Source: AC-32 sp963719275 (GTDB lineage: Bacteria > Actinomycetota > Thermoleophilia > Gaiellales > Gaiellaceae). Taken from it: a stretch of DNA of 64,000 bases. Position 1 is the stretch's first letter; each line of letters starts with the position of its first letter. Below are positions 44,442 through 51,976 of this stretch, piece by piece. The notes under the pieces were generated by a model. That model was not told the origin of the DNA, did not search any database, and saw nothing but the letters and a program-made list of their open reading frames with translations. Location of the stretch: assembly GCA_963719275.1 (NCBI GenBank), contig CAVRBT010000002.1, positions 83,898 to 147,897 on the forward strand, written 5' to 3'. A program made the position numbers and the translations under genes.

Positions 44442-45470
44442 TTAGGCCGCTTCGGCCAGCTCGTCCTGGAGCCGGGCCAGCGCCTCGGCCTCGAGCTGGC
44501 GCACGCGCTCCCGCGTGATGCCGAGCTCCTTGCCGATCGCCTCGAGGGCCTTCGGCTCGCCGCCGATTCCGAAGCGCAGCTCGATGATGCGCCGCTCCCG
44601 CTCGGGCAGCGACGCGATCGCGCGCCGCACCTCGCGCCGGCGGAGCGAGTCGACCGCCTCGTCCTCCGGGCTCTCGGCGTTCTGGTCGTTGAACAGGTCG
44701 CCGAGCTCCCCGTCCTCCTCCGAGCCGATCGGCCGGTTCAGCGAGACGTTCGCCTCGACGGCGTCGAGCGCCTCCTGCACGTGCACGAGCTCGAGCTCGG
44801 CCTCCTCCGCCAGCTCCTCGCGGGTCGGCTTGCGGCCCAGCTGGGCCTCGAGCCGGGTCTGCGCTCGCGCGAGCTTGACGCGGCGCTCGTTCACATGCGT
44901 CGGGATGCGGATCGTCGCCGACTGGTTCGAGATCGCCCGCTGGCACGCCTGGCGAATCCACCAGGTGGCGTAGGTCGAGAACTTGAAGCCCTTCCGCCAG
45001 TCGAACTTCTCGACGGCACGGTTGAGCCCGATCACGCCCTCCTGGACGAGATCCAGCAGCGGCAGGTCCTTCCGCTGGTAGCGCTTGGCGATCGAGATCA
45101 CCAGTCGCAGGTTCGAGTTGATCATGCGCTCCTTGGCCGCGGCGTCGCCGCGCTCGACACGCTTCGCCAGGGCGACCTCCTCCGCCGCGGTCAGCAGCGG
45201 ATACCGGCCTGCCCGGTGCATGAAGAGCGAGAGCGCGTCCGACGGATTCGGCGCCGTGACGTGTGTCGCAGCCTGCTCCGGAGCCGGGGGTGCGACGATC
45301 TCGACCTCCCGGGCCTCGAGCTCGGCGCGGACCTCGGCGAGCTCCTCCTCGTCGAGGTCGTGCTCGAGCGCGAACGCCTCGAGGGCGGTCTCCTCGATCG
45401 ACGCGTTCTCCTCAGCCTCCTCGAGGAACGCTGGGACTGCAAGTTCAAGCACGTTGCTCAGTTTCTTCAC
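44442..45470 (-). CDS. Primary-type RNA polymerase sigma-70 factor
   Basis: 342 residues from GTG 45470, AAGGAAG just upstream. An acidic 90-residue N-terminus takes the place of region 1.1. Region 1.2 to 2.4: DALSLFMHRAGRYPLLTAAEEVALAKRVERGD, LVISIAKRYQ, GVIGLNRAVEKFDWRKGFKFSTYATWWIRQACQRAISNQ. Region 3: IRIPTHVNERRVKLARAQ. Region 4.2: ALEAIGKELGITRERVRQLEAEALARLQ. Vegetative sigma (RpoD/SigA group) by the RPAFSTYATWWIRQ-type region 2 and VRQLE. Directs most transcription or a close stress relative. Confidence 0.92.
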   Translation of the reverse strand: MKKLSNVLELAVPAFLEEAEENASIEETALEAFALEHDLDEEELAEVRAELEAREVEIVAPPAPEQAATHVTAPNPSDALSLFMHRAGRYPLLTAAEEVALAKRVERGDAAAKERMINSNLRLVISIAKRYQRKDLPLLDLVQEGVIGLNRAVEKFDWRKGFKFSTYATWWIRQACQRAISNQSATIRIPTHVNERRVKLARAQTRLEAQLGRKPTREELAEEAELELVHVQEALDAVEANVSLNRPIGSEEDGELGDLFNDQNAESPEDEAVDSLRRREVRRAIASLPERERRIIELRFGIGGEPKALEAIGKELGITRERVRQLEAEALARLQDELAEAA

Positions 45471-45751
45471 ACTTCCTTCACGTTCGTGGGTGTCAGGCGA
45501 ACGCGGGCGTTCGCCACCAACACCTAAAACGGCCGCTGGGGCCGCCGTATTCCTGCCTGGACCAAATAAATTCGCCGAGCCGGTGACGCTTTCGTCCACC
45601 TCGTCCGGCTGACCTTCCGCTTCCGCGTACTGCCCTCCGGCGGGGCTTCGACCTACTGCGCTCCGTGCTCGGCGCAAGCGGCAACCTAGCGATGGGGACA
45701 CGTTCGTTCAAGACCCTCGAAACACTCGTTCTCGCTCTTTGCGAGCTTTTT
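45471..45751. other. Sigma-factor upstream region
   Basis: 281 bp between the sigma GTG and the MarR stop. No gene is supported. It is locally AT-rich near 45562 (CCAAATAAATTCG), a plausible promoter area for the sigma gene, but no clear -35/-10 pair was found. Confidence 0.4.
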
Positions 45752-46243
45752 TCAAGGGCTGCAGTCGACGTCTTCCCGGGCGCCCGGCGGCAGCCGCTCG
45801 AGCAGGCCGCCGAGAACCTCCAGCTCTTCCCTCGAGAAGCGCTCCCGGAAGAAGTCGCGGATCCCGGCGACGTGGGACTTGGACGCCTCCCGCAGCTTCT
45901 CCACGCCTTCATCGGTCAGCTGCGCGTACGTCACGCGGGCGTCGGAGTCGCAGGTGGCGCGCTCGACGTAGCCGGCGCGCTCGAGCCCTTCGAGCAGCCG
46001 GGTGATCCCGGACGGGGTCAGCAGCACGCGCTGGGCGAGGTCGATGCGGCGCAGCCGTCGGTCGTCCGCGTGTGAGAGGTGGAGCAGGACCTCGTAGTCG
46101 TTGATTGTGAGGTCGTGCTCGGCCACGAGCTCGGCGTTGAAGCGCCGCGTGGTGGAGGCGTGTGCGCGCACGAGCCCGATCCACGCCGTGATCTCGGGGG
46201 TAGCTCGCTTTGGTACTTGCGTGCTCAATACTTGACGGCTCAA
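45752..46243 (-). CDS. MarR-family repressor
   Basis: 163 residues. TTG 46243 has GGAG 4 nt upstream; the later TTG 46228 lacks one. ITAWIGLVRAHASTTRRFNAELVAEHDLTINDYEVLLHLSHADDRRLRRIDLAQRVLLTPSGITRLLEGLERAGYVERATCDSDARVTYAQLTDEG is the winged-helix core, with the wing D-S-DARV. LREASKSHVAGIRDFFRERF closes the dimer helix. Its start lies on operator 1 of a divergent control region, so autorepression and control of the YceI operon are likely. Confidence 0.9.
   Translation of the reverse strand: MSRQVLSTQVPKRATPEITAWIGLVRAHASTTRRFNAELVAEHDLTINDYEVLLHLSHADDRRLRRIDLAQRVLLTPSGITRLLEGLERAGYVERATCDSDARVTYAQLTDEGVEKLREASKSHVAGIRDFFRERFSREELEVLGGLLERLPPGAREDVDCSP
46232..46243. promoter_or_regulatory. 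MarR operator 1 (TTGA-N4-TCAA)
   Basis: TTGACGGCTCAA is a perfect inverted repeat, overlaps the -35 of the yceI promoter and the marR start codon. Confidence 0.7.
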
Positions 46244-46259
46244 CTTTCTCCGCTAAGAT
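46232..46259 (+). promoter_or_regulatory. Promoter of the YceI/FMN-reductase operon
   Basis: TTGACG (46232-46237) and TAAGAT (46254-46259) are separated by 16 bp, a good sigma-70-type pair. The start of transcription would fall near 46266, inside operator 2. Confidence 0.65.
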
Positions 46260-46261
46260 TG

Positions 46262-46273
46262 TTGACGACTCAA
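46262..46273. promoter_or_regulatory. MarR operator 2 (TTGA-N4-TCAA)
   Basis: TTGACGACTCAA repeats operator 1 at a 30-bp centre spacing (about three helical turns). It overlaps a minus-strand TATACT (46273-46278) that fits a -10 for marR. Confidence 0.7.
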
Positions 46274-46303
46274 GTATAGCTCACACAAGAGGAAAGGAGA
46301 GCC

Positions 46304-46807
46304 GTGTCCACCAGCACCATCACCGCCGAGGTCATCCCCGCCGGGACGTGGAACGTCGATCCCGTTCACACGACGATCGGCTTCCAGGTCACCGAGACGA
46401 GCGACCTCTTCAGCTCCGTCAACGGCCGCTTCACCGAGTTCGAGGGCCGGCTTCGGGGCGGCGAGCAGGCGTCGATCGACGGCGCGATCCGCGTCGACAG
46501 CCTTCGCACCGACAACGAGCAGCGCGACGCGCACCTGACCTCGCCCGACTTCCTCGGGGCGGCGAAGCACCCTGAGATCCGCTTCGAGTCGACGTCCGTC
46601 GAGCCGCTCGGCGACGACCGGTTCGCGCTCGGCGGCAACCTGTTCGTCAAGGAGCAGCCGTTCGAGGTCGAGCTTCAGGGCCGGCTTCGCGGCCGGGGCA
46701 CGGGCAAGCTCGGTGACGAGCGCCTGCTGCTCGACGTCAACGGCTCCTTCGACTGGGGCACCATCACCGTCGAGATCACCGCGGCCGTCTCGGCCGCCAA
46801 GAGTTAA
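46304..46807 (+). CDS. YceI-family lipid-binding protein
   Basis: 167 residues from GTG 46304, AAAGGAGA upstream. GTWNVDPVHTTIGFQVTETSDLFSSVNGRFTEFEG is the YceI opening. SLRTDNEQRDAHLTSPDFLGAAKHPEIRFESTSVE is the signature block (NxxRDxHLxSxDFxxxxxxPxxxF). It forms a lipocalin-like barrel that binds polyisoprenoid or quinone-type lipids. No signal peptide, so cytoplasmic. Paired with the FMN reductase 6 bp downstream and repressed by MarR. Confidence 0.9.
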   Translation: MSTSTITAEVIPAGTWNVDPVHTTIGFQVTETSDLFSSVNGRFTEFEGRLRGGEQASIDGAIRVDSLRTDNEQRDAHLTSPDFLGAAKHPEIRFESTSVEPLGDDRFALGGNLFVKEQPFEVELQGRLRGRGTGKLGDERLLLDVNGSFDWGTITVEITAAVSAAKS

Positions 46808-46813
46808 ACAGCG

Positions 46814-47398
46814 GTGCGAATCCTGGGAATCGCCGGCAGCCTTCGCGAAGGCTCGTACAACCGGGCGCTCCTGCGTACGGCCCGGGAGCTCCTGCCGGAA
46901 AGCGTCGAGCTCGTCGAGCACGACATCGGCATGTTGCCGTTCTACGACGGCGACGTCGAGGCAGCCGGCGATCCCGAGGCAGTCGTCCGCTTCAAGCAGG
47001 CGATCCGCGAGGCGGACGCGCTCCTGATCGCGACGCCCGAGTACAACCGCGGCGTCCCGGGCGTGCTCAAGAACGCGATCGACTGGGCGTCGCGGCCTCC
47101 CCTGGCCTCGCCGCTCACCGGGAAGCCTGTCGCGATCATGGGCGCGTCGACCGGCCGCGGAGGCACGGCGAGGGCGCAGGAGCAGCTGCGCTCCGCACTC
47201 GAGTTCTCGCGCGCGCAGGTCCTCGAGCAGCCCGAGGTGCTCGTTCCCGAGGCGTACTTGCACTTCGACGCGAGCGGAGAGCTCGCCGACGAGGGCATCC
47301 GCACCGACATCGCCGAGCTGCTCGACACCCTTGTGCAGGTCGCGGGCGGTGTTACGCTCGCCTCAGTGTCATCCTGGTTCTCAAGGACCGGCTCGTGA
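46814..47398 (+). CDS. NADPH-dependent FMN reductase, tail altered by IS insertion
   Basis: 194 residues. RILGIAGSLREGSYNRALLRTA is the FMN phosphate loop (GSLRxGSxN). LLIATPEYNRGVPGVLKNAIDWASRP is the isoalloxazine motif (PEYNxxxPGxLKNAIDW). ChrR/azoreductase group, reduces quinones or similar compounds using NAD(P)H, dimeric. The last 12 codons lie inside the IS110 element. Removing the element gives GTT ACG CTC GCG TGA, so the natural protein ended VTLA at 183 residues. The change is confined to the tail and may be harmless. Confidence 0.9.
   Translation: MRILGIAGSLREGSYNRALLRTARELLPESVELVEHDIGMLPFYDGDVEAAGDPEAVVRFKQAIREADALLIATPEYNRGVPGVLKNAIDWASRPPLASPLTGKPVAIMGASTGRGGTARAQEQLRSALEFSRAQVLEQPEVLVPEAYLHFDASGELADEGIRTDIAELLDTLVQVAGGVTLASVSSWFSRTGS
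47367..47372 (+). promoter_or_regulatory. -10 half of circle-junction promoter
   Basis: TGTCAT would lie 17 bp after TTGACA (48675-48680) when the element ends are joined, giving a -35/-10 pair only in the excised circle. Confidence 0.55.
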
Positions 47399-47592
47399 CC
47401 GACGGGCTGGTTAGGCTCGGAGCCGGCGGCGGGCTGACCCATACGCTCGGTGTCGCCTCGTCGAGGCTGGCCTGCACGCGATCTGTCGCCCGCCGCCGTC
47501 CGAGGAGCACCAGCGTGACCTGATAGGAGCGTGGCAAGACGCCCCCACTGAGGCCTGTCCGCTGGCTGCTCTGTCCGTGGCCACCTCAGTGG
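47379..47592 (+). ncRNA. Candidate bridge RNA of the IS110 element
   Basis: The ends are approximate. The target loop has an 11-bp outer stem (47424-47434 with 47488-47498), an apical GCCTC/GAGGC hairpin (47455-47467) and two internal strands. 47442-47449 TACGCTCG equals the left flank 47353-47360. 47475-47483 CACGCGATC is complementary to the right flank 48687-48695. The donor loop has stem 47506-47515 with 47560-47570 (one bulge). 47523-47529 ATAGGAG equals the right end 48680-48686, and 47546-47554 CACTGAGGC is complementary to 47360-47368. This is the layout known from IS621 bridge RNAs. Confidence 0.82.
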
Positions 47593-47606
47593 AAAGGGGA
47601 CCGGGA

Positions 47607-48683
47607 GTGATCGTAATCGGAGTTGATCCGCACAAGCAGACGCATACGGGCGCAGCCGTCGAGGCGGGAGTCGGCGTGCTGCGTGGCGAGCGGACGGTGA
47701 GCGCGCGCGAGCGAGGACACGAGCAGCTACTTGCCTGGGCGCGTGAGCTGGACGGGGAGCGGCTGTGGGCGCTCGAGGACTGCCGTCATGTCTCCGGCGG
47801 GTTGGAGCGGTTCCTGCTCGCGCGGGGGGAGCGGGTGGTGCGGGTGCCGCCCAGGTTGATGGGTGAGGCGCGGCGGGCCGGCCGGGAGCGCGGCAAGTCC
47901 GACAGCGTCGACGCGCTCGCGGTCGCCAGGGCCGCGTTGCGCGAGCCGGGGCTGCCAGGGGCGCAGCTGGCGGGGCCAGAGCGGGAGATCCGGCTGCTGC
48001 ACGACCATCGCGCCGATCTCGTCAGTGAGCGGACGCGGATCCAGAACCGGCTGCGCTGGCATCTCCATGACCTCGACCCGGAGCTTTCGATCCCGACTGG
48101 CGGCCTCGACCGGCGCGTCTGGCTCGACCGGCTCGGCCGCCGCCTCGCCCGGCTGGAGCAGTCGGCGCAGGTGCGGATCGCGCGGGAGCTTGTCGGCCGC
48201 TGCCGCGAGCTGTCCCGCCGCGTCGACGAGCTTGAGCGGGAGCTCGCCGTGCTGCTGCGTGCGCAGGCGCCCGAGCTGCTCGAGCTTGCCGGTTGCGGCA
48301 CGCTCACCGCCGCCCAGCTGGTTGGCGAGATCGCCGGCATCGAGCGCTTCAGCAGCGACGCGAGGCTCGCCAAGCACGCCGGCGCCGCGCCGCTGGCGGC
48401 CTCCTCGGGGCAGCGGCAGCGGCACCGACTCAACCGCAAGGGCAATCGACAGCTCAACTGCAGCCTGCACCGGATCGCGGTCACGCAGGCGCGCGTCCAT
48501 GCCCCCGCCCGCGCCTACCTCGAGCGCAAGCAGGCCGAGGGCAAGAGCCGCCGCGAAGCGCTCCGCTGCCTCAAACGCCACCTCGCCCGCGTCGTCTTCC
48601 GCATCCTCAAAACCATCAGCGCCCGCCGATCCCGCTCATCGACCCAGCCGAACCGGCCACTCACGGCCGTCGGCTTGACATAG
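47607..48683 (+). CDS. IS110-family DEDD/Ser recombinase
   Basis: 358 residues from GTG 47607 with GGAAAGGGGA upstream; an earlier start at 47577 is open but lies in the RNA. DEDD RuvC-like domain: IGVDPHKQTH (Asp 7), WALEDCRH (Glu 57), KSDSVDALAVARA (Asp 99 and 102). A coiled-coil follows (RRVDELERELAVLL), then the C-terminal Tnp domain AGCGTLTAAQLVGEI...FSSDARLAKHAGAAPLAASSGQRQRHRLNRKGNRQLN with the catalytic Ser in the SSG motif. All catalytic residues appear intact. Acts as an RNA-guided recombinase in this family. Confidence 0.93.
   Translation: MIVIGVDPHKQTHTGAAVEAGVGVLRGERTVSARERGHEQLLAWARELDGERLWALEDCRHVSGGLERFLLARGERVVRVPPRLMGEARRAGRERGKSDSVDALAVARAALREPGLPGAQLAGPEREIRLLHDHRADLVSERTRIQNRLRWHLHDLDPELSIPTGGLDRRVWLDRLGRRLARLEQSAQVRIARELVGRCRELSRRVDELERELAVLLRAQAPELLELAGCGTLTAAQLVGEIAGIERFSSDARLAKHAGAAPLAASSGQRQRHRLNRKGNRQLNCSLHRIAVTQARVHAPARAYLERKQAEGKSRREALRCLKRHLARVVFRILKTISARRSRSSTQPNRPLTAVGLT
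48675..48680 (+). promoter_or_regulatory. -35 half of circle-junction promoter
   Basis: TTGACA in the right end of the element, overlapping the last codons of the recombinase; it points outward into the flanking DNA. Confidence 0.6.
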
Positions 48684-48760
48684 GAGGATCGCGTGAGCGT
48701 CACTCGCCTTCGGCTCGCTCCCGTGAGGGAAACCCTGCTTCCCCCCGGCCAGGTTGGCCT

Positions 48761-49138
48761 ATGAGCACCGTCGGCGAGATCATGACCAGCGACGTCCTCA
48801 CGGTCGAGCCTTCGGACACGATCGGCGAGACCGCGCAGAAAATGGTCGAGCGGGGCGTCAGCTCGGCCGTCGTGTCCGACTACGGCACGCTGATCGGGAT
48901 CGTCACGGAGCGCGACCTGACCCGCGCGGTTGCTGGCCGGGTGCACACGAGCGAGGCGCGCGTGCGCGAGTGGATGACCTCCGACCCGATCACGCTCGGG
49001 CCGGAGGCCAGCGCGGACGAGGCGGCGAAGATCATGCTCGACAACGGCTTCCGGCACGTGCCGATCGTCGACGAGGGCCGCGCGGTCGGGATCGTCTCGA
49101 TCCGCGACGTCGCCCGCTGGAGCACCGAGGAGAGTTAG
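48761..49138 (+). CDS. Two-CBS-domain protein
   Basis: 125 residues, one CBS pair. Unit 1: VGEIMTSDVLTVEPSDTIGETAQKMVERGVSSAVVSDYGTLIGIVTERDLTRAV. Unit 2: VREWMTSDPITLGPEASADEAAKIMLDNGFRHVPIVDEGRAVGIVSIRDVARW. Each has the GIVTxRD / GIVSxRD end of CBS motifs that bind adenosine nucleotides. A stand-alone sensor or partner protein. The ATG is not preceded by a strong ribosome site. It is convergent with DinB. Confidence 0.9.
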   Translation: MSTVGEIMTSDVLTVEPSDTIGETAQKMVERGVSSAVVSDYGTLIGIVTERDLTRAVAGRVHTSEARVREWMTSDPITLGPEASADEAAKIMLDNGFRHVPIVDEGRAVGIVSIRDVARWSTEES

Positions 49139-50191
49139 CTACACAAGCTCGAGCTGGCGATGCGCGTCCAGCCCCGAGACGCCGACGCCGACCAGCCGTA
49201 GCGCGCCCGGCCGGTCTGCGAGCGCGCGGTCGAGGCACGCGCATGCGAGCTCCCAGATCCGCTCGGCGTCGTCGATGCCGACCGGCAGCGACGTCGAGCG
49301 CGACCGGATCGAGAAGTCCGGGTAGCGCACCTTCGTCGTCACCGTGCGGCCGACCTGGCCGCTCGCCTCGAGGCGCTCGGCGACGTGGCCCGCCAGTCGG
49401 CGCAGCTCCTTCTGGAGTCGCTCGACCTCGGCGACGTCGCGCGGGAAGGTCTCCTCGGCGCTGATCGAGACCGTCTCGACACTCAGCTCGAGCGGCCGCG
49501 GGTCGATTCCCCGCGCGCGGTCGCGGAGCAGCGGCCCGAGCTTCCCGGGCAGCAGGCCGCGCAGCCCTGCGTCGTCGAGCGCGGCGAGGTCGCCGATCGT
49601 CTCGACGCCCGCCCGGCGCAGCCGCTCCTCGGCGCGCGGCCCGACTCCCGGCAAGCGGCGCACGTCGAACGGCGCCAGGAACGCGGCCTCCCGTCCCGCA
49701 GGCACGACCGTGATCCCGCCCGGCTTGCGGCGGTCGCTCGCGATCTTCGAGACGACCTTGCAGCTCGAGACCCCAAGTGAGCACGAGAGGCTGGTCGCGC
49801 CTCGCACGGCTGCCTGCACTGCCTCCGCGACAGCCCTCGCCCGGCCGAAGTCGGCCGCCACCTCCCCCATGTTCAGGTAGCCCTCGTCCATGCCCGTCCG
49901 CTCCACGATGGGCACCACCTCGCGCACCGCCGCCCACACCGCCTTCGAGTACTCCGAGTAGAGGCGCTTCCGCGGTTGAACGAACACGGCCTGCGGGCAA
50001 CGCCGCAGCGCCTCGGCGCACGACATCGCCGAGTGGATGCCGTACCTGCGGGCGACGTAGTTCGCCGTCGCGACGACGCCACGGCCGCGCGGATCGCCGC
50101 CGACGATCAGCGGCCGCCGGCGCAGCTCGGGCTCCTCGAGCTCCTCAACGGCAGCGAAGAACGCGTCGAGGTCGAGGTGTGCGACGATCAC
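49139..50191 (-). CDS. dinB: DNA polymerase IV (Y-family)
   Basis: 350 residues from GTG 50191. AHLDLDAFFAAVEELEEPELRRRPLIVGGD has the first catalytic Asp. MDEGYLNM carries the DE pair; most relatives read SIDEAYLD, so the flanks differ but the acids are kept. SLSCSLGVSSCKVVSKIASDRRKPGG and VRRLPGVGPRAEERLRRAGVETIGDLAAL are palm and helix-hairpin-helix regions, and the little finger follows. Error-prone translesion synthesis. Overlaps the antiporter stop by 4 bases. Confidence 0.93.
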   Translation of the reverse strand: MIVAHLDLDAFFAAVEELEEPELRRRPLIVGGDPRGRGVVATANYVARRYGIHSAMSCAEALRRCPQAVFVQPRKRLYSEYSKAVWAAVREVVPIVERTGMDEGYLNMGEVAADFGRARAVAEAVQAAVRGATSLSCSLGVSSCKVVSKIASDRRKPGGITVVPAGREAAFLAPFDVRRLPGVGPRAEERLRRAGVETIGDLAALDDAGLRGLLPGKLGPLLRDRARGIDPRPLELSVETVSISAEETFPRDVAEVERLQKELRRLAGHVAERLEASGQVGRTVTTKVRYPDFSIRSRSTSLPVGIDDAERIWELACACLDRALADRPGALRLVGVGVSGLDAHRQLELV

Positions 50192-51396
50192 GCCGGCCCC
50201 CGGTGGACGAGGCGCATCGGGATCCCGAGCCGCCTCGCCACGAACGGCACGCTGCCGCCCTGCACGATCACCGAGAACGCGACGACGACGAAGACGATCC
50301 CGTAGATCCGCTCCGAGCCCGGGACGTGCTGGAGCAGCGCGAACGCGGCGAGCAAGATCGGCACGGCGCCCTTCAAGCCGCTCCACATCACGAACACGCG
50401 CTCGCTACGGCGAAGCTTGAGCGGGGCCAGGAAAGGCCCGATCCCGAGCGGCCGCGCGAGGAACGCGAGGATGAGCGCGATCAGAAGCGCGTCCGTCCAG
50501 AGCGGCTCCAGGTTCACCGTATGCACGGTCAGCCCAAGGCCGATGAACACGACCACCTCCGCCAGGCTCGCGAGCGAGGTATGGAAGCGCTCGACGTCGT
50601 CGCGGCCGGGGTAGTCGGCGTCCCCGATCAGAATCCCGGCGACGAAGACCGCGAGGAAGCCCGAGCCGTGGGCGATCGCGGCGGCACCGTAGATCACACC
50701 CGCGGCGGCGAGGCTCCGCAGGGGGTAGAGAGCGGCGTTCGCAAGGTGGATGCGCCGGAGCGACTGCAACACCAGCCACGCGCCGGCGACGCCCACCGCG
50801 AGCCCGATCGACATCTCGAGGACGAACTCGCGCACGACGACCCAGAACGTCGCGTCGGCATGCGTCGCGAACTCGATCATCCCGAGCATCAGCGCGATCC
50901 CGACAGGATCGTTCACGCCGGACTCGCCTTCGAGGATCGTCCCGGTGCGACCGCCCACCTCGCGCTTACCCAGCACCGAGAACATCACCGCGGGATCCGT
51001 CGGCGCGAGCGCCGCGCCGAGGATGCCCGCGCCCGTCCAACTGAAGTCGAACAGGTAATGCCCAACGAGCGCGACCAGCGCTGCGGTCGTGAAGGTGCCG
51101 AAAATCCCGAGCATCGAGATCGGCACCCACGCGACGCGGAAGCGCCTCCAGCCGACCCGCACACCTCCGTCGAAGAGAATCAGGATCAGCGCGACCACCG
51201 CGACCCGCTCGACTTCGAGGACTGACACCTCGCGTCCGATCCTCGGCCAGAAGTGGACGGTCACGGCGGTGGCGAGCAAGAAGATCGCCGGCGCCGGGAT
51301 CGGAACCCGCTCGCTCAGCTTGTTCGAAAAGACGGCGACCGCGACGATCCCCGAGACGATCAGGACGATGAGGCCGAAGTGGGCGATCTCGCTCAC
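50188..51396 (-). CDS. Cation/proton antiporter, CPA1 (NhaP2-like)
   Basis: 402 residues with about 12 helices. AAALAPTDPAVMFSVLGKREVGGRTGTILEGESGVNDPVGIALML contains the TDP and ND transport-site motifs of K+ or Na+/H+ antiporters. LFDGGVRVGWRRFR and FVMWSGLKGAVPILLAAFAL are also conserved. No C-terminal regulatory (TrkA-C) domain, so shorter than NhaP2. Likely potassium or sodium extrusion coupled to proton uptake. Confidence 0.88.
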   Translation of the reverse strand: MSEIAHFGLIVLIVSGIVAVAVFSNKLSERVPIPAPAIFLLATAVTVHFWPRIGREVSVLEVERVAVVALILILFDGGVRVGWRRFRVAWVPISMLGIFGTFTTAALVALVGHYLFDFSWTGAGILGAALAPTDPAVMFSVLGKREVGGRTGTILEGESGVNDPVGIALMLGMIEFATHADATFWVVVREFVLEMSIGLAVGVAGAWLVLQSLRRIHLANAALYPLRSLAAAGVIYGAAAIAHGSGFLAVFVAGILIGDADYPGRDDVERFHTSLASLAEVVVFIGLGLTVHTVNLEPLWTDALLIALILAFLARPLGIGPFLAPLKLRRSERVFVMWSGLKGAVPILLAAFALLQHVPGSERIYGIVFVVVAFSVIVQGGSVPFVARRLGIPMRLVHRGPA

Positions 51397-51429
51397 CGCT
51401 GGCGAGCGTAAAGGACCGGGCCGCTGCCG

Positions 51430-51969
51430 CTAGATCTCGGACACGAAGGCCGCGCGCGCTGCGTGGTCCGCGGTCTCGACGGCCCGCTCTGCAGCGGCGA
51501 TCCGCTCGTCCCCCGGCGCCGTCGCGAGGTTCACCGAGATGAGCTTCGCGGCCGCCCGCGCGGCACCCGCGGCGAGGGCGGCGGCCGCTGCGGCGTCGGC
51601 GCGAGAGGCGCCGTCGGCGCACTCGGCGGCGGAGGCGGCGAGCAGTGCCACGTCCGCCGAGGTCTCCGCGAGCGCGAGCGGCGCGTCGGCCGCCTCGGCC
51701 AGCGCGTCGGCGAGATCGGAGCCGGGCTGCTCGAGCGCGTCCAGCGCCGACTCGTACACAAGGGCGTTCTTCGCTGAGAGCTCGAGCAGGCGATCACGGA
51801 GGTCGGCTGCCTGCGACCGCGCACCTCCGGCTCCACTCCAGCCCTCCGAGCGGGCGGCGGCCTTGGCGACCAGCGCGGCCGCAAACGCGGCGGTGACCCC
51901 GGCGACCCAGCCCGAGCCCGGCACCGCCTCGGGCGACGAGATCAGGTCGGCGAGCTCGCGCGCGTCCAC
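51430..51969 (-). CDS. Cyclodeaminase/cyclohydrolase-family protein
   Basis: 179 residues, helical. LISSPEAVPGSGWVAGVTAAFAAALVAKAAARSEGW matches the opening of formiminotransferase-cyclodeaminase-like proteins (PGGGxxAAxxxAxxAALxxMVAxL), with PGSGWVAG in place of PGGGSAAA. The rest is Ala-rich four-helix. May act in one-carbon metabolism next to the homocysteine/MTHFR gene. The central GG motif is altered, so activity is uncertain. Confidence 0.72.
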   Translation of the reverse strand: MDARELADLISSPEAVPGSGWVAGVTAAFAAALVAKAAARSEGWSGAGGARSQAADLRDRLLELSAKNALVYESALDALEQPGSDLADALAEAADAPLALAETSADVALLAASAAECADGASRADAAAAAALAAGAARAAAKLISVNLATAPGDERIAAAERAVETADHAARAAFVSEI

Positions 51970-51976
51970 GGCCGGC

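Larger units (their letters stand above)
47361..48691 (+). mobile_element. IS110-family element, complete, 1331 bp
   Basis: Boundaries come from four signs. TCG flanks both sides (47358-47360 and 48689-48691). Joining the flanks restores an ACGCT-CGCGTG-AGCGT hairpin and the FMN-reductase stop. Guide-like segments in the leader match flanks and ends. The recombinase stop lies 5 bp before the shared TCG, a short right end with a long left end of 246 bp, as in IS110 rather than IS1111 elements. There are no terminal inverted repeats, as usual. The TCG could be assigned to either side, so the ends are certain only to 3 bp. Confidence 0.85.

Noticed and set aside
46228..46243. MarR start at TTG 46228
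   Set aside because: No ribosome-binding site; TTG 46243 has GGAG at suitable distance, although the choice is not certain.
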